A stretch of 64,000 nt of DNA from Dyadobacter sp. CY261 (GTDB lineage: Bacteria; Bacteroidota; Bacteroidia; Cytophagales; Spirosomataceae), in contig NZ_JAKCPW010000012.1 in the NCBI RefSeq assembly GCF_021440085.1, positions 124,001 to 188,000 of the forward strand, given 5' to 3'. The number at the start of each line of letters is the position of its first letter. The first letter of the stretch is position 1. A model generated the notes under the pieces. That model saw only the letters and a program-made list of their open reading frames with translations, had not been told where the DNA came from and did not search any database. The translations under genes were made by a program, and so were the position numbers. Positions 1-9,304 of the stretch are shown one piece after another.

Positions 1-150
1 GACCTCGTTCATTGGAAAAAATACGAAGGCAACCCCATCTTAGGCAGCGACTCGTCGAGCGGTTTCCCGGTATTCGACGGCAAGCAATACCGCTTTTACA
101 CCATGCACCCCGATGTGCGGGTTTATTTTCCTGAAAAACCTGGGAGATAA
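1..150 (+). CDS. Glycoside hydrolase, C-terminal fragment
   Basis: The window opens inside this gene; only the last 49 codons and the TAA stop at 148-150 are present. The visible peptide begins DLVHWKKYEGNPIL, which resembles the motif (aspartate, tryptophan, then GNPIL) found in blades of five-bladed beta-propeller glycosidases of the GH43/GH32/GH130 kind. The last residues are RVYFPEKPGR. The family level is inferred from one motif; the substrate cannot be judged from this fragment. A position next to sugar-type Gfo/Idh/MocA and flavin genes is compatible with carbohydrate catabolism. Confidence 0.5.
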   Translation, partial: DLVHWKKYEGNPILGSDSSSGFPVFDGKQYRFYTMHPDVRVYFPEKPGR

Positions 151-248
151 GTTGGTAAGAGACATGCAACATTGCATTTGCGGACCTAGATCAAATTCAT
201 GATTTTTTCTCTATTAGATTCATTTTCAATCCAACTAAAATTATCTAC

Positions 249-272
249 ATTTACGGGCACGTGCCCGTAAAT
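249..272. promoter_or_regulatory. Perfect 24-bp palindrome, candidate operator
   Basis: The half-site ATTTACGGGCAC is followed directly by its exact reverse complement with no spacer, centred at 260/261, 22 bp upstream of the ATG at 295. A spacerless perfect dyad of this size suits a dimeric repressor (LacI-type operators have this form) better than a hairpin terminator, although it also lies 98 bp after the preceding stop codon. The regulator is not identifiable in the window. Confidence 0.55.
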
Positions 273-294
273 ATTCCTTAACCTATTCTGACCC

Positions 295-1515
295 ATGATC
301 CAACCACCTACATCCAGAAGAGACTTTATCACAACAGGCCTTGCTGCTGTGGCAGGTGCTGGTCTGTCGGCCGCTTTTACACCGGCATTCGCCGTAACCG
401 TCCGTCCGGCCGACAAGATCCGCCTCGGCATTATCGGAACAGGCTCGCGCGGTGCGGGCCTGGCGACGCTGATTCGGGAAATAACGGATTACGACCTGGT
501 CGCTTGTTGTGACATTATTCCGGAAAACCTGCAAAAAGGGTTAAGTTTGGCCTCGGCGAACGCCAAAGGTTACACCGATTACCGCAAGCTGCTCGACGAC
601 AAGTCAATAGACGCCGTCGTGATCGCCACGCCTTTATACCTGCATTATCCCATGGCCGTAGCCGCATTGCAAGCCGGAAAGCACATTTACCTCGAAAAAT
701 CAATGACCTACGATATTACGCAGGCGATTGATCTCGTGAAGAAAGTAAAGGCCTCGGGCCTCGTGTTTCAGGTTGGCTACCAGTATCGCTACTATGGTTT
801 GTACCACCGGGTGAAGGAAATCATGAAAGAAAACTGGCTGGGTAAGATCACCCATTTCGAATGCCAGTACAACCGCAATTCCAATTGGCGTTTCCCGGTA
901 AAGGACCCGAAAATGGAGCGGGCAATCAACTGGCGTATGTACCGCGAATATTGCGGTGGCCCGTTGTCGGAGCTTTGTGCGCATGAGATCGATGTCGTCA
1001 ATTACTTGACAGACAGCCGTCCCGTGAAAGTGGTGGGCTTGGGAGGCATCAACTATTGGAAAGATGGCCGCGATACTTACGACAACATCCGCACGGTGTA
1101 CGAATATCCTAACGGCGTAAAGGCGAGCGTAACTTCTGTGCTTTCCAACGCGTATAATGGATACAGCATCCGCATTCTGGGCGATAAAGCGACAGTCGAG
1201 ATCCTTCGTGACAAGGCATTTATTTATCCTGAAAGTACCAACAATGCCAAAGGCGTGGTAGACGGCGTTACCGGGGCAACCATTGCTGTTACGACTCAGG
1301 GAAAAGGTGTCGAGGTAAAATTTGGCAAGCCGGGAGAAGCCGAACTCGAACCGACGGTTTTCGCGCTGAAAGACTTTGCTGAATGCGTAAAAAATAAAAA
1401 AGAGCCGACTTCGAACGTCGAAACCGGCCGCGATGGCTCCATTGCGATCCATATGGGCAATGCGGCCGCCGATACGGAAAAAGTACAATACTGGAAACCT
1501 GAATATTCCGCATGA
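295..1515 (+). CDS. Gfo/Idh/MocA family oxidoreductase, Tat-exported
   Basis: This 406-residue protein is an NAD(P)-dependent oxidoreductase of the Gfo/Idh/MocA family. Residues 8-12 (RRDFI) and the hydrophobic stretch after them form a twin-arginine signal, so it should be exported folded. The Rossmann fingerprint GTGSRG lies at 48-53. The family's EKP motif is EKS at 134-136, and the likely active-site histidine is H230 in ELCAHEID. Exported members in Bacteroidota often act on sugars or sugar acids; the substrate here is unknown. The stop overlaps the next start (ATGA), so the two genes are probably translated together. A 24-bp palindrome lies just upstream. Confidence 0.9.
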   Translation: MIQPPTSRRDFITTGLAAVAGAGLSAAFTPAFAVTVRPADKIRLGIIGTGSRGAGLATLIREITDYDLVACCDIIPENLQKGLSLASANAKGYTDYRKLLDDKSIDAVVIATPLYLHYPMAVAALQAGKHIYLEKSMTYDITQAIDLVKKVKASGLVFQVGYQYRYYGLYHRVKEIMKENWLGKITHFECQYNRNSNWRFPVKDPKMERAINWRMYREYCGGPLSELCAHEIDVVNYLTDSRPVKVVGLGGINYWKDGRDTYDNIRTVYEYPNGVKASVTSVLSNAYNGYSIRILGDKATVEILRDKAFIYPESTNNAKGVVDGVTGATIAVTTQGKGVEVKFGKPGEAELEPTVFALKDFAECVKNKKEPTSNVETGRDGSIAIHMGNAAADTEKVQYWKPEYSA

Positions 1516-2537
1516 TGAAACAAAAGGCATATTCCACATGGCTTGCCGCATTAGCAATATGCCTTTTTAATATTGCATCACGGCCCGGTGGTGCCCTGAA
1601 AACCTTCCGGATCAACGGTCGGGCGCAGGGGACTACTTACGCCGTCACCTATTATGCCGAACGGGAGGCCGTTTCGCAAACACAAACCGATAGCATTTTT
1701 AAAAGCCTCGACGCGTCATTGTCCATTTATCAGCCCGGCTCGTTGATCAATACTTTCAATGCATCGCGGGAAGGTGTTGAAATGGATTTGCATCTCAGCC
1801 GCGTTGTTGAGCGGTCGATGCAGATTTATAAGCAAACAGGTGGGTTGTTTGATATTACCGTGTACCCGCTTGTTAATGCTTGGGGCTTTGGTACCAAAGA
1901 CGAAGATGGGCTTCCCGACAGCGCTGCCATCCGGCGAATTTTGCCCTGTGTGGGTTCAGTGAATTTGCAGACCAGCGGGAATAGCCTGGTCAAATCGAAT
2001 CCCTGTATCCAAATAGATGTAAACGGCATTGCACAGGGTTATTCCGTCGATATTGTTGCCGACTTTCTGGAAGTGCGTGGCGTAAGTAACTACCTTGTCG
2101 AGGTGGGAGGGGAAATCAGGACGAAGGGTCGAAAGTACCCCGGCAAGGAAAAAATGTCGATCGGGATCGAAACGCCCTCGGCCACCGAGTTCGACACGCC
2201 CGTGATCCGCGAGGTTATCAGCATTGGCGACGGGGCCGTGACGACCTCGGGCAGTTACCGCAAATTCCGCCAATCAGGCGGCTTGCGGCTTTCACATATT
2301 ATTAATCCAAAAAGCGGTTTTCCTGTGCAGCGCGAGATCATCAGCGCAACCGTAGTAGCGCCCGACGCGATCACAGCCGATGGTTTCGATAACGCGTTAC
2401 TGGCAGCAGGCGTCAACGGGGCATTTGAAATACTCAAAAAACACCCCGAAATGGATGCTTACCTCATTTACAAAAAGACTGACGGAAATGTTGCCGACAC
2501 CGCTTCGGCGGGTTTTGCGAGGCATGTAGTGCGTTAA
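1512..2537 (+). CDS. apbE: FAD:protein FMN transferase (ApbE family)
   Basis: ApbE enzymes cut FAD and attach FMN covalently to a threonine of target flavoproteins outside the cytoplasm. The 341-residue protein has the family's blocks in order: GRAQGTTY, DASLSIYQPGSLINTFN, FDITVYPLVNAWGFG, DVNGIAQGYSVD, LVEVGGEIRTKG, GAVTTSGSYR and SHIINPKSGFP (usually HIIDPRTG), then DAITADGFDNALLAAG. An N-terminal hydrophobic segment indicates export; the cysteine at 17 is not in a clean lipobox. Coupling to the upstream oxidoreductase by ATGA is notable, since that protein is not a known flavin carrier. The natural target is not evident in the window. Confidence 0.9.
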   Translation: MMKQKAYSTWLAALAICLFNIASRPGGALKTFRINGRAQGTTYAVTYYAEREAVSQTQTDSIFKSLDASLSIYQPGSLINTFNASREGVEMDLHLSRVVERSMQIYKQTGGLFDITVYPLVNAWGFGTKDEDGLPDSAAIRRILPCVGSVNLQTSGNSLVKSNPCIQIDVNGIAQGYSVDIVADFLEVRGVSNYLVEVGGEIRTKGRKYPGKEKMSIGIETPSATEFDTPVIREVISIGDGAVTTSGSYRKFRQSGGLRLSHIINPKSGFPVQREIISATVVAPDAITADGFDNALLAAGVNGAFEILKKHPEMDAYLIYKKTDGNVADTASAGFARHVVR

Positions 2538-2551
2538 ATGTCCGAAGGCGC

Positions 2552-2564
2552 ACCATGGACCATT
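2552..2564. repeat. Two-unit remnant of the GACCATN heptamer repeat
   Basis: ACCATGGACCATT between the ApbE and lipoprotein genes matches the heptamer units (GACCATN and complement) that build the array at 19.45-20.56 kb and the pair at 45.93-46.04 kb. It lies between convergent genes, as does the 45.9-kb pair. The match is short and could be chance. Confidence 0.35.
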
Positions 2565-2622
2565 GCCAAAGGATTAGTTTCGGCGGGTTTGCGGTGCTCT
2601 TCTTTATTGACGATGGATGAAT

Positions 2623-3330
2623 TTAATAATCCATTGCCTTTTTGGAAATATACAAAGTGCCGCGGACGTCTTTGTCGTCGCACAGGGTAAGGTATCCATT
2701 CCTGTCGCAAAGCGGCGCCGAAGCAGCCACATACAATCTTGATTTTTGATCGAAGTAAACGTTCGTCAGCGCATGACGTTGCGGCAGGCTGATCTTGCGG
2801 CCGTTTTCGGTTTTGAGGCCGATGTCCTCTACAATGCCGCTGGAATGATAAACGCGGTCGATGCTAAAACGGATGCCATTACCGGAATTTGCATAATTGA
2901 GCGAAACTTTCATGTCAGGCATCGTCCAGCGCAAGGCAAGCTCTTCCCAATGTGTGCCTCCATCAACGCTGAAATAATAAGGACGGATCGCGTAACGATT
3001 GCCCGGGTCGCTGCTATTGCTGGTTTCTGTGTCCATCACAAAAAGCGTGTCGTTGCGCGACCCAAATCCCGACAAGCCAATACTGTTTTTGTAATCGGCT
3101 TGTGTCCACGTTTTGCCCTTGTCTCGGGTGTAGTAAATGCGGAGCCGGTCTGTGATGAGCAACGTGCCGTCGATATCGCCATAAACGGCCTGGATCTCGC
3201 GGTTATCGGGCGAGCGGAGGATGTGCCAGTCTTTGTCTTCCACTTCTGCGCCCGGTCCTGGCGTGTCTTTATCGTTACGGCATCCCAAAAACGACAATAC
3301 AGCAAATAGGATGATAAATAATTTTTTCAT
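2623..3330 (-). CDS. Lipoprotein with BNR/sortilin-like propeller repeats
   Basis: The 235-residue product starts with a lipoprotein signal (MKKLFIILFAVLSFLGCRND; the cysteine at 17 would be the lipidated residue). The mature part has patterns such as YYTRDKGKTWTQADY and YFSVDGGTHWEEL, which match BNR or photosystem-II-stability type repeats (S/T-x-D-x-G-x-x-W). At this length only a partial propeller fits. It is convergent with apbE and stands alone. It is probably anchored in the envelope; the ligand is unknown. Confidence 0.7.
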   Translation of the reverse strand: MKKLFIILFAVLSFLGCRNDKDTPGPGAEVEDKDWHILRSPDNREIQAVYGDIDGTLLITDRLRIYYTRDKGKTWTQADYKNSIGLSGFGSRNDTLFVMDTETSNSSDPGNRYAIRPYYFSVDGGTHWEELALRWTMPDMKVSLNYANSGNGIRFSIDRVYHSSGIVEDIGLKTENGRKISLPQRHALTNVYFDQKSRLYVAASAPLCDRNGYLTLCDDKDVRGTLYISKKAMDY

Positions 3331-3465
3331 GGCCAGATGGATAATAGCAAGTGTAAGTCGAGTAATGGTTACAATGTAGACATTGCCCGGTTAATAAGTA
3401 AAGCTGCAATATGATTTTATTGTAAATTTTATAAGTACCTAATAGTCAAGAAAATATAACTAAAA

Positions 3466-4803
3466 TCAGTCCCCGGCCAACCGCAACAAATCCGACTGTG
3501 CGAGTCGGTAACTAAGCTGTGCAGCGAGGAGATCGGCCTCGGCTTTGGCGAGCAATGATCGGGTGCTGAGCATATCCGCTTCGAGGTTCAGGCCGGAAGC
3601 CTGCTTGTCGGTTTGCACTTTGAGTTCCTCAGTCCGGTATTTCACGGCTTTTTCTGCCACGGCAATCAGCGCCGTGGCCTGCGCGAGTTTACGGTGGGTT
3701 TTTGCAACATCGTTTTTGACCTGGTTTTGGGTATTGATCAGGTTCTCACGCGCCTGCTCGCTCAGGAAATGCCTTTGCCGGATCACGTGCTTGTTGGCGG
3801 CAAGGTCCTGGATATTCCATTTGAATTGCGCGCCTACAAATGGATTGTTGTTCGGGAAAAGCAGGTTGCCGGTCTGGTAGGAGTAACCTGCTACAAGGCC
3901 GACGTCGGGTAAACTGCTCTGTTCCGCGGCACGGATCGCTTTTTTTGCCTTAATCTCGGTGAGGCTCGCGATTTTGATGTCCGTATTTCCTGTGGCTGCA
4001 TTGGACAAATAACCATCCAGTGGGCCGGCGGTCGTTGTAATGCCATGGACCGGCGTGAGAGCGACGCTATCGGCTTGAATGCCCGTCAGTTGTTTCAGGT
4101 CAGCAATATAATCCTCCGTTTGAATATGCAATTTGAGAAGATTTTGCTCCTCGTCGGCAATATTCGCTTGCAGGCCGGCTTTGCTTACGTCGATGGTTTT
4201 GCCTGATAGCAATGCGCTTTCCACATCATACAGCCGCATTTGCGCCAGACGGATCTTGGCAGTCGCTTCCTCTTCCTGCTTATGGGTGATCAACAAACCA
4301 TAATACAGTTTCTCGATCGCCTGCCGGATTTGCAACGATGCCCTCGACTGCTCCTGCCTCGCCAATTCAGTATCCGTTTTTGCCACCTCAATGCCGGTTT
4401 TGATTTTTCCGAGTTGGGTGATCGGCTGGTAAAGCGTTACACCTGCATTGAAATTGTGGTGTTTACCCAAAGGAAAAGTCTTTTGCTCGTTGGGCAGTTC
4501 GATGCTCGTCCCGCCCAGTGGCAATGCGCCAAACGAGCCCTGTTCGATGACGAGCGAGCCCAAATTGACATTGTATTGGTACGAAGAACTGACCGACGCC
4601 ACCGGAAAACGTTTGATCGCGTCTTCGGCTACCTTAGCTTCCTTTTCCGCCACTTGCAGTTTCCTGACATTCAGTAAATGGTTGTTCTGCAATGCAAGCT
4701 CCACAGCCTGGTCGAGCGTGAGCAACTGTGCCTGCTGCGCGTGTGTATGCGCCAGCGGGGACGCTAGAAGAGCGAGTATAGGGAGAAACAGCTTAGTTTT
4801 CAT
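3466..4803 (-). CDS. TolC-family outer membrane efflux channel
   Basis: The 445-residue protein has a signal peptide (MKTKLFLPILALLASPL...AQQ) and the long helical TolC architecture: LLTLDQAVELALQNNHLL at the N-terminus, heptad-rich helices, and a second copy near ALIAVAEKAVKYRTEELKVQ with SYRLAQSDLLRLAGD at the end. I chose the start at 4803; a start four codons earlier exists. The start overlaps the end of the pump gene by 11 bp, so it is the last gene of the adaptor-pump-channel operon. It should form the outer-membrane exit duct of the RND pump. Export substrate unknown. Confidence 0.9.
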   Translation of the reverse strand: MKTKLFLPILALLASPLAHTHAQQAQLLTLDQAVELALQNNHLLNVRKLQVAEKEAKVAEDAIKRFPVASVSSSYQYNVNLGSLVIEQGSFGALPLGGTSIELPNEQKTFPLGKHHNFNAGVTLYQPITQLGKIKTGIEVAKTDTELARQEQSRASLQIRQAIEKLYYGLLITHKQEEEATAKIRLAQMRLYDVESALLSGKTIDVSKAGLQANIADEEQNLLKLHIQTEDYIADLKQLTGIQADSVALTPVHGITTTAGPLDGYLSNAATGNTDIKIASLTEIKAKKAIRAAEQSSLPDVGLVAGYSYQTGNLLFPNNNPFVGAQFKWNIQDLAANKHVIRQRHFLSEQARENLINTQNQVKNDVAKTHRKLAQATALIAVAEKAVKYRTEELKVQTDKQASGLNLEADMLSTRSLLAKAEADLLAAQLSYRLAQSDLLRLAGD

Positions 4804-7800
4804 GGTGTTCAGCAACTGGGGTTACCATCAGGTCTTTTTTGTCGTGTGGTTTAATCATCGCGATGTAGAGCACTGGCACAGTGAGCAATGCCATCACCAT
4901 CGACCATATTACCCCCACGGCGATTACGCTCGCGAGCGGGCTCCACATCGGCGAGCCGGATAGAATCATCGGCAACACACCGATGGCGGCAGCCATGGCT
5001 GTGAGGAATATCGGACGTAGGCGTCGCTTACCCGACTCGATGGCGGCGGTGCGGATGTCCATCCCGTGGCCGAGCAGTTCATTGGTATGATCCACCAGAA
5101 TGATCGCATTCCGAACCACAATGCCCGAAAGACTGATCAGCCCCACAAACGCCGTAAAGCCGAAGTTGTTATGGGTAATATAAAGGCCGATCAACGCCCC
5201 GAAAAGGCTGAGCGGGATCGTCAGCATCACCAGTAAGGCCTCTTTCAGGCTGCGGAACTGGAATAGCAGAATGAAGAAAATAAGTACAAGGCTGATCGCC
5301 AGCACCACCATCATCTGGCTGAATGTTTCGTTCTTATTAAACTGCTCGCCGCCGTATTCAATGCGGTAACCGGCGGGTAAGGGTATCTCGGCAATTTTAG
5401 GGCTTACTTCTTTCACCAGGTCAGCAGGAAGCACGTCGCCTTCGGTTTCGCTCAGAATGGTAAGCGTGCGGACGCCATTGCGGTGCATGATCTTGCCGGT
5501 CTGCCATTGCGGTTTCAGGTCGGCAATCTGGCGGAGCGGCACGCTAGCCTCGGTAACCGGCGAGGTTAGGTAGATATTTTCCAGGTTATCGGACGACTGA
5601 CGGTTCTGTTCGTCGAGACGGAAAACGATATCGAGCGGGTTGTTACCTTCGTACATTGTCGACACCGGTGCGCCGTTAAAACCGGTGTAAACCATTTGCG
5701 AAATGCTGCCCGTCGTGAACCCTAGCTTGTTGGCCTCATCTTTGAGCTGAATGCTGATGCCGTAATAGTCCTCCCGGAAATCCGGCTTAACCATTGCGCT
5801 GCCTGTGGCATTTTTGAGAATATCCTGCACCTGGGTACCGATGGCTTTCAGGCGGGTAATGTCGTCCCCCACAATGCGGACCTCCACCGGCGACTTGTAA
5901 GGCGAACCCTGTTGCATGAGCTTCACTTCCGGCGAGCCTTCCGGGATGAGCGACGCCAGTTTGCCTTCGAGCTCGTGCGCGAATTCCTCGGCGAGTTTGT
6001 CGTCCGTGGTGTTGATCAGGATCTGGGCGTAATTGGTAACCGGTACTTCGGGAGAGAAGTTGTAATAGAACCTTGGCGCGCTCGTGCCCGTGAACGTTGC
6101 GTAGGAAGTCACGCGCGGGTCGCCTTTGACAAGCTGCTCGGCTTTCAGGATTGCCTGGCCGGTTTGGTCGAGTTTGGTGCCGGTCGGCATCCATAGTTCA
6201 ATCACAAACTGATTACGTTCTGCGGCCGGGAAGAATTTTTGTTTAATACCCTGATATACAAAAAGCGATACCACTATGGTTATCAAACTGACGCTGATGG
6301 TGAGCGTCGAATGCCTTACGCACCATTCGAGCGCCGCGTTATAACCATTTTGCATGCGATCGAGCAAGGTGACGCGTTTTTTCTTGTCGGTTTCCTGAGC
6401 GCTATGGTCGTGGAGACCTTTTTTGATAAATGTGTAGCAAAGCAATGGGGTCAAAATCATGGCCACGATAAAGGATGCCGCCAATGCGATGGTGACTGTG
6501 ATGGGCAACGTATGTATGAACTCGCCCACAGAACCTGTCAGGATTACCATTGGCATAAACGAAGCGATAATGGTTACAGTAGCGGCCAAAACCGGGATCA
6601 CCAGATCGGTCGCGCTACGCCAGGCGGCGGTCCAGCGCTCGACGCCCTCGTCCAGCAACTCTACATAATTGTCGGCGATCACAATGGCGTCGTCCACAAC
6701 CATTCCCAACACGACGATCAATCCAGCGAGTGAGACCTGATGCAGCTCGATTCCAAATGCATTCAGCAACGCGAAAGTTACAGCGATCGTCATCGGGATC
6801 GCCATGGCTGCTACGGCGGCAATGCGGAGTGGCAGGAGCAATATTACTACGATCACAACCGAAAAAATGGCAAGAAAAAACTCCCGGATAAAATGCGTAA
6901 TGTTTTCATCTACGAGATGCGGCTGGTTTACGACTGTCGTCAGTTTCACGTCGGCCGGCAAACGCTTTTCGGTTTCGGCCAGTTTGGCGGTCACTTCTTC
7001 CCCGAATTTCACGATGTTGTTCCCTTCCTGCATTTGAATGGCGAGCATCATGGCATTGTTGCCATTCACGGTTGTTTTGCTGGTTGGTTCGGTATATTCT
7101 CGCTTCACCCGGGCAATATCGCCAAGCCTGATCAGCTCTCCGGTTTGTGTTGCGCCCACGATCTGGTTGGCAATCTCGTTCTCGGTGTTATAGTAACCCG
7201 AAGTGTAAAGCGGCGTCTGACTCGTTGCCGTTTTGATATCGCCCGTCGGACTGATCACATTCTGCGATTGCAACACCTGTATGACCTGCGATAGCTTTAC
7301 ATTATAATGAGACAGTTTTTCGGAACTGCAGGTAACCGTGATCTGCTCCTTTTGCTCGCCAATGCGTTTGATCTTCGAAACCGATTTGACCGTTCGCAGC
7401 ACGTCTTCAAGCTTTTGGGTATAATCCTTTAATTGCGAATAAGTGGCCTTGCTGCTTTCAATACCAATCACCAATGCCTCGGTATCGCCAAAATCGGAGT
7501 TGACGATCGGGCCGCGGACGCCTTTGGGAAAATCCACCTGTTTAGCCACCAGCAGCTGGTGCCGGAGTTTGCTCCAAAACACATCGGGGTTCTTTACATT
7601 TTCCCCCAGTTCCACATTCACGACCACCATGCCGTCCTGCGATGTGGAATAGGTTTTGTCCTTACGGATTTCTTCGAATTGAAAGAGATATTGTTCCAGT
7701 TTCTTGGTAACCTGGTCTTCCACCTGGGCCGAGTTAGCACCGGGGAAATAGGCGAGGACCAGGCCCTGCCGCACGGTGATTTTCGGATCTTCGCGCCGGG

Positions 7801-7897
7801 GCATATTGAGCAGCGAATAAACGCCGACTGCAAACACCAGCAACAATACCGACAGCGTGACCTGCGGATATTTGAGGGATGATTTGACGAAGTTCAT
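4793..7897 (-). CDS. RND efflux pump, inner membrane transporter
   Basis: At 1034 residues this is a full-length AcrB/MexB-type RND permease. Visible features are the first membrane helix (LSVLLLVFAVGVYSLLNMPR), the proton-relay helix with a paired aspartate (LGMVVDDAIVIADN), a second cluster of helices after residue 840 (LVLIFFILLFQF, GFTAFVGLISLSGIVVRNAI) and two large periplasmic loops. The sequence is nearer the multidrug/organic-solvute type pumps than the heavy-metal CusA type, judged by eye. It lies between its adaptor (8 bp upstream) and the TolC-like channel (11-bp overlap). Drug range cannot be read from sequence. Confidence 0.92.
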   Translation of the reverse strand: MNFVKSSLKYPQVTLSVLLLVFAVGVYSLLNMPRREDPKITVRQGLVLAYFPGANSAQVEDQVTKKLEQYLFQFEEIRKDKTYSTSQDGMVVVNVELGENVKNPDVFWSKLRHQLLVAKQVDFPKGVRGPIVNSDFGDTEALVIGIESSKATYSQLKDYTQKLEDVLRTVKSVSKIKRIGEQKEQITVTCSSEKLSHYNVKLSQVIQVLQSQNVISPTGDIKTATSQTPLYTSGYYNTENEIANQIVGATQTGELIRLGDIARVKREYTEPTSKTTVNGNNAMMLAIQMQEGNNIVKFGEEVTAKLAETEKRLPADVKLTTVVNQPHLVDENITHFIREFFLAIFSVVIVVILLLPLRIAAVAAMAIPMTIAVTFALLNAFGIELHQVSLAGLIVVLGMVVDDAIVIADNYVELLDEGVERWTAAWRSATDLVIPVLAATVTIIASFMPMVILTGSVGEFIHTLPITVTIALAASFIVAMILTPLLCYTFIKKGLHDHSAQETDKKKRVTLLDRMQNGYNAALEWCVRHSTLTISVSLITIVVSLFVYQGIKQKFFPAAERNQFVIELWMPTGTKLDQTGQAILKAEQLVKGDPRVTSYATFTGTSAPRFYYNFSPEVPVTNYAQILINTTDDKLAEEFAHELEGKLASLIPEGSPEVKLMQQGSPYKSPVEVRIVGDDITRLKAIGTQVQDILKNATGSAMVKPDFREDYYGISIQLKDEANKLGFTTGSISQMVYTGFNGAPVSTMYEGNNPLDIVFRLDEQNRQSSDNLENIYLTSPVTEASVPLRQIADLKPQWQTGKIMHRNGVRTLTILSETEGDVLPADLVKEVSPKIAEIPLPAGYRIEYGGEQFNKNETFSQMMVVLAISLVLIFFILLFQFRSLKEALLVMLTIPLSLFGALIGLYITHNNFGFTAFVGLISLSGIVVRNAIILVDHTNELLGHGMDIRTAAIESGKRRLRPIFLTAMAAAIGVLPMILSGSPMWSPLASVIAVGVIWSMVMALLTVPVLYIAMIKPHDKKDLMVTPVAEHHEN

Positions 7898-7905
7898 AGC
7901 GCGGC

Positions 7906-8937
7906 TTATTGAGTGATGGAAATCGTGGTTCCGTCGGTGAGCTTGTGCTGCCCGCCCGTTACCACGTGATCGTTTTCGGTGATACCCGATGTGATCTCGA
8001 TCTGGTTCTCGGTCAGTTGCCCAAGGCTGACCTTTCTTTTCAATGCGATTTTTCGGTCGGTATCGGCCACGAAAACATAGCTCTGGTTGTCCAGGTCGCG
8101 TAAAACAGCCTCGGTAGGCAGCACCATTGCTTTTTTCGACTGGTTGGAAGCCATGGTCACCTCGGCGATCATGCCGGGGCGGATCAGCAATTTCGGGTTG
8201 TTCAATACAATTTTGATGGTAAACGCCCGGGAGGCCGGATTGGCAGCGGAACCCACCTCGGTTACTTTGCCGGTAAATGTCTCGCCGAGCGACGAAACAA
8301 GCACTTTCGCTTGCTGCCCGAGTTTAATATTATGTAATTCACTTTCCGGGATATACGCATTGACTTTGACCGTCCGGATGTCGGACACCACAAACAGCGG
8401 CGTACCTACGCCGACGATCTCACCGACCTCCGCCATTTTTTTTAACATTACTCCACTGATGGGCGCGATGAGTCTGGTATCGGACAGGTTCCTGGCGTGT
8501 AATTTCTCTTGTGCGCGAGCCTGTTGCAGACCAAAACCTACTTTCGCAAAATCACTTTCGCTCAGGCTCCGCCGGTCGTGCATGACTTTCAGACGGTCGT
8601 ATTCGTCCTGAATCTGAGCTACTTGCACCTCCGCTATCTCTTTGGCAATGCTATAATTCCCAGGATCCAGGCTGGATAGCAGTTGCCCTTGCTTCACCAA
8701 CTGGCCTTCCGCAGCGGCAATGTAGTTGACTTTACCACCCACCATAAAACCCAGGCGGACGGTCTTGTTACCTTCGATATTTCCACTGACGGAGATCTGG
8801 TTGTTGGCGGTAATGTTCCGGGCTTGCTGGGTTAGGACGGGAACCGGTTTTTCAACTGACTTGGCCTGATCGCCGGGTTTGTTACAGCCCGCGAGCGCAG
8901 CCACTGTGAGGATGAGGTAGATAGGATTGCTTTTCAT
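7906..8937 (-). CDS. RND efflux periplasmic adaptor (membrane fusion protein)
   Basis: The 343-residue lipoprotein (lipobox LAGC, cysteine at 18) has the membrane-fusion-protein order: lipoyl half (VRLGFMVGGKVNYIAAAEGQ), short alpha hairpin, second lipoyl half (DTRLIAPISGVMLKKMAEVG), beta-barrel (VNAYIPESELHNIKLGQ) and membrane-proximal domain (VLPTEAVLRDLDNQSYVFV). It links the inner-membrane pump to the outer-membrane channel and is first in the operon, 8 bp before the pump gene. The promoter should be in the 8938-9304 gap, but I see no clear minus-strand -7 box there. Confidence 0.92.
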   Translation of the reverse strand: MKSNPIYLILTVAALAGCNKPGDQAKSVEKPVPVLTQQARNITANNQISVSGNIEGNKTVRLGFMVGGKVNYIAAAEGQLVKQGQLLSSLDPGNYSIAKEIAEVQVAQIQDEYDRLKVMHDRRSLSESDFAKVGFGLQQARAQEKLHARNLSDTRLIAPISGVMLKKMAEVGEIVGVGTPLFVVSDIRTVKVNAYIPESELHNIKLGQQAKVLVSSLGETFTGKVTEVGSAANPASRAFTIKIVLNNPKLLIRPGMIAEVTMASNQSKKAMVLPTEAVLRDLDNQSYVFVADTDRKIALKRKVSLGQLTENQIEITSGITENDHVVTGGQHKLTDGTTISITQ

Positions 8938-9108
8938 ATATATGGACGACCGTTAGGTTGAGAAGTAATGCCATATGCGTATATGCCCGACCGCATAGAC
9001 CGGCCAGAACCCTAACATAACCAATTCGCACCGAATACCCGCAATTCTCTACCAGATTTGGACTCACTTTCACCGGTAACAAAGCCAAACCGGCCTAACG
9101 TATAATGG

Positions 9109-9141
9109 ATTGCATGTAGTATCTCCTAAACGCTAGCTTTG
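9109..9141 (+). promoter_or_regulatory. Candidate Bacteroidota promoter upstream of lytTR gene
   Basis: TAGCTTTG at 9134-9141 fits the -7 consensus TAnnTTTG exactly. ATTG at 9109-9112, 21 bp upstream, is one mismatch from the -33 box TTTG. It would drive the 22-codon frame at 9185 and the LytTR gene at 9305. Confidence 0.35.
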
Positions 9142-9184
9142 AATCGTCAAATCACTACTACACAACTTAACTTGATGACTAATT

Positions 9185-9253
9185 ATGAAAACATTTAGCC
9201 TTCTCACTATGCTTTCCACCCTGGCTCTCACTATACGCACTATTCGTGGTTAA
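9185..9253 (+). CDS. Possible 22-residue signal-peptide-like ORF
   Basis: The frame runs ATG to TAA and encodes a lysine, then a hydrophobic stretch with FSLLTMLSTLALT, then RTIRG. It lies 44 bp after a candidate -7 box and 51 bp before the LytTR gene. It may be a small membrane peptide, a leader, or the start of a lost secreted protein; equally it may be chance. No homologue is known to me. Confidence 0.2.
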   Translation: MKTFSLLTMLSTLALTIRTIRG

Positions 9254-9304
9254 ATTAATCGTAAACCGATCATTTCTATTCATCCAGCTCTATCCCCCGA
9301 CATT

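Larger units (their letters stand above)
8938..9304. other. 367-bp intergenic region between divergent genes
   Basis: This gap separates the leftward efflux operon from the rightward LytTR gene. It holds a candidate TAGCTTTG promoter box at 9134-9141 and, at 9185-9253, a 22-codon frame (MKTFSLLTML... to TAA) that looks like a bare signal peptide. Nothing else is recognisable. Confidence 0.5.

Noticed and set aside
700..1557. 285-codon frame antisense to the Gfo/Idh/MocA gene
   Set aside because: It overlaps a well-supported gene over its full length and has no family pattern.
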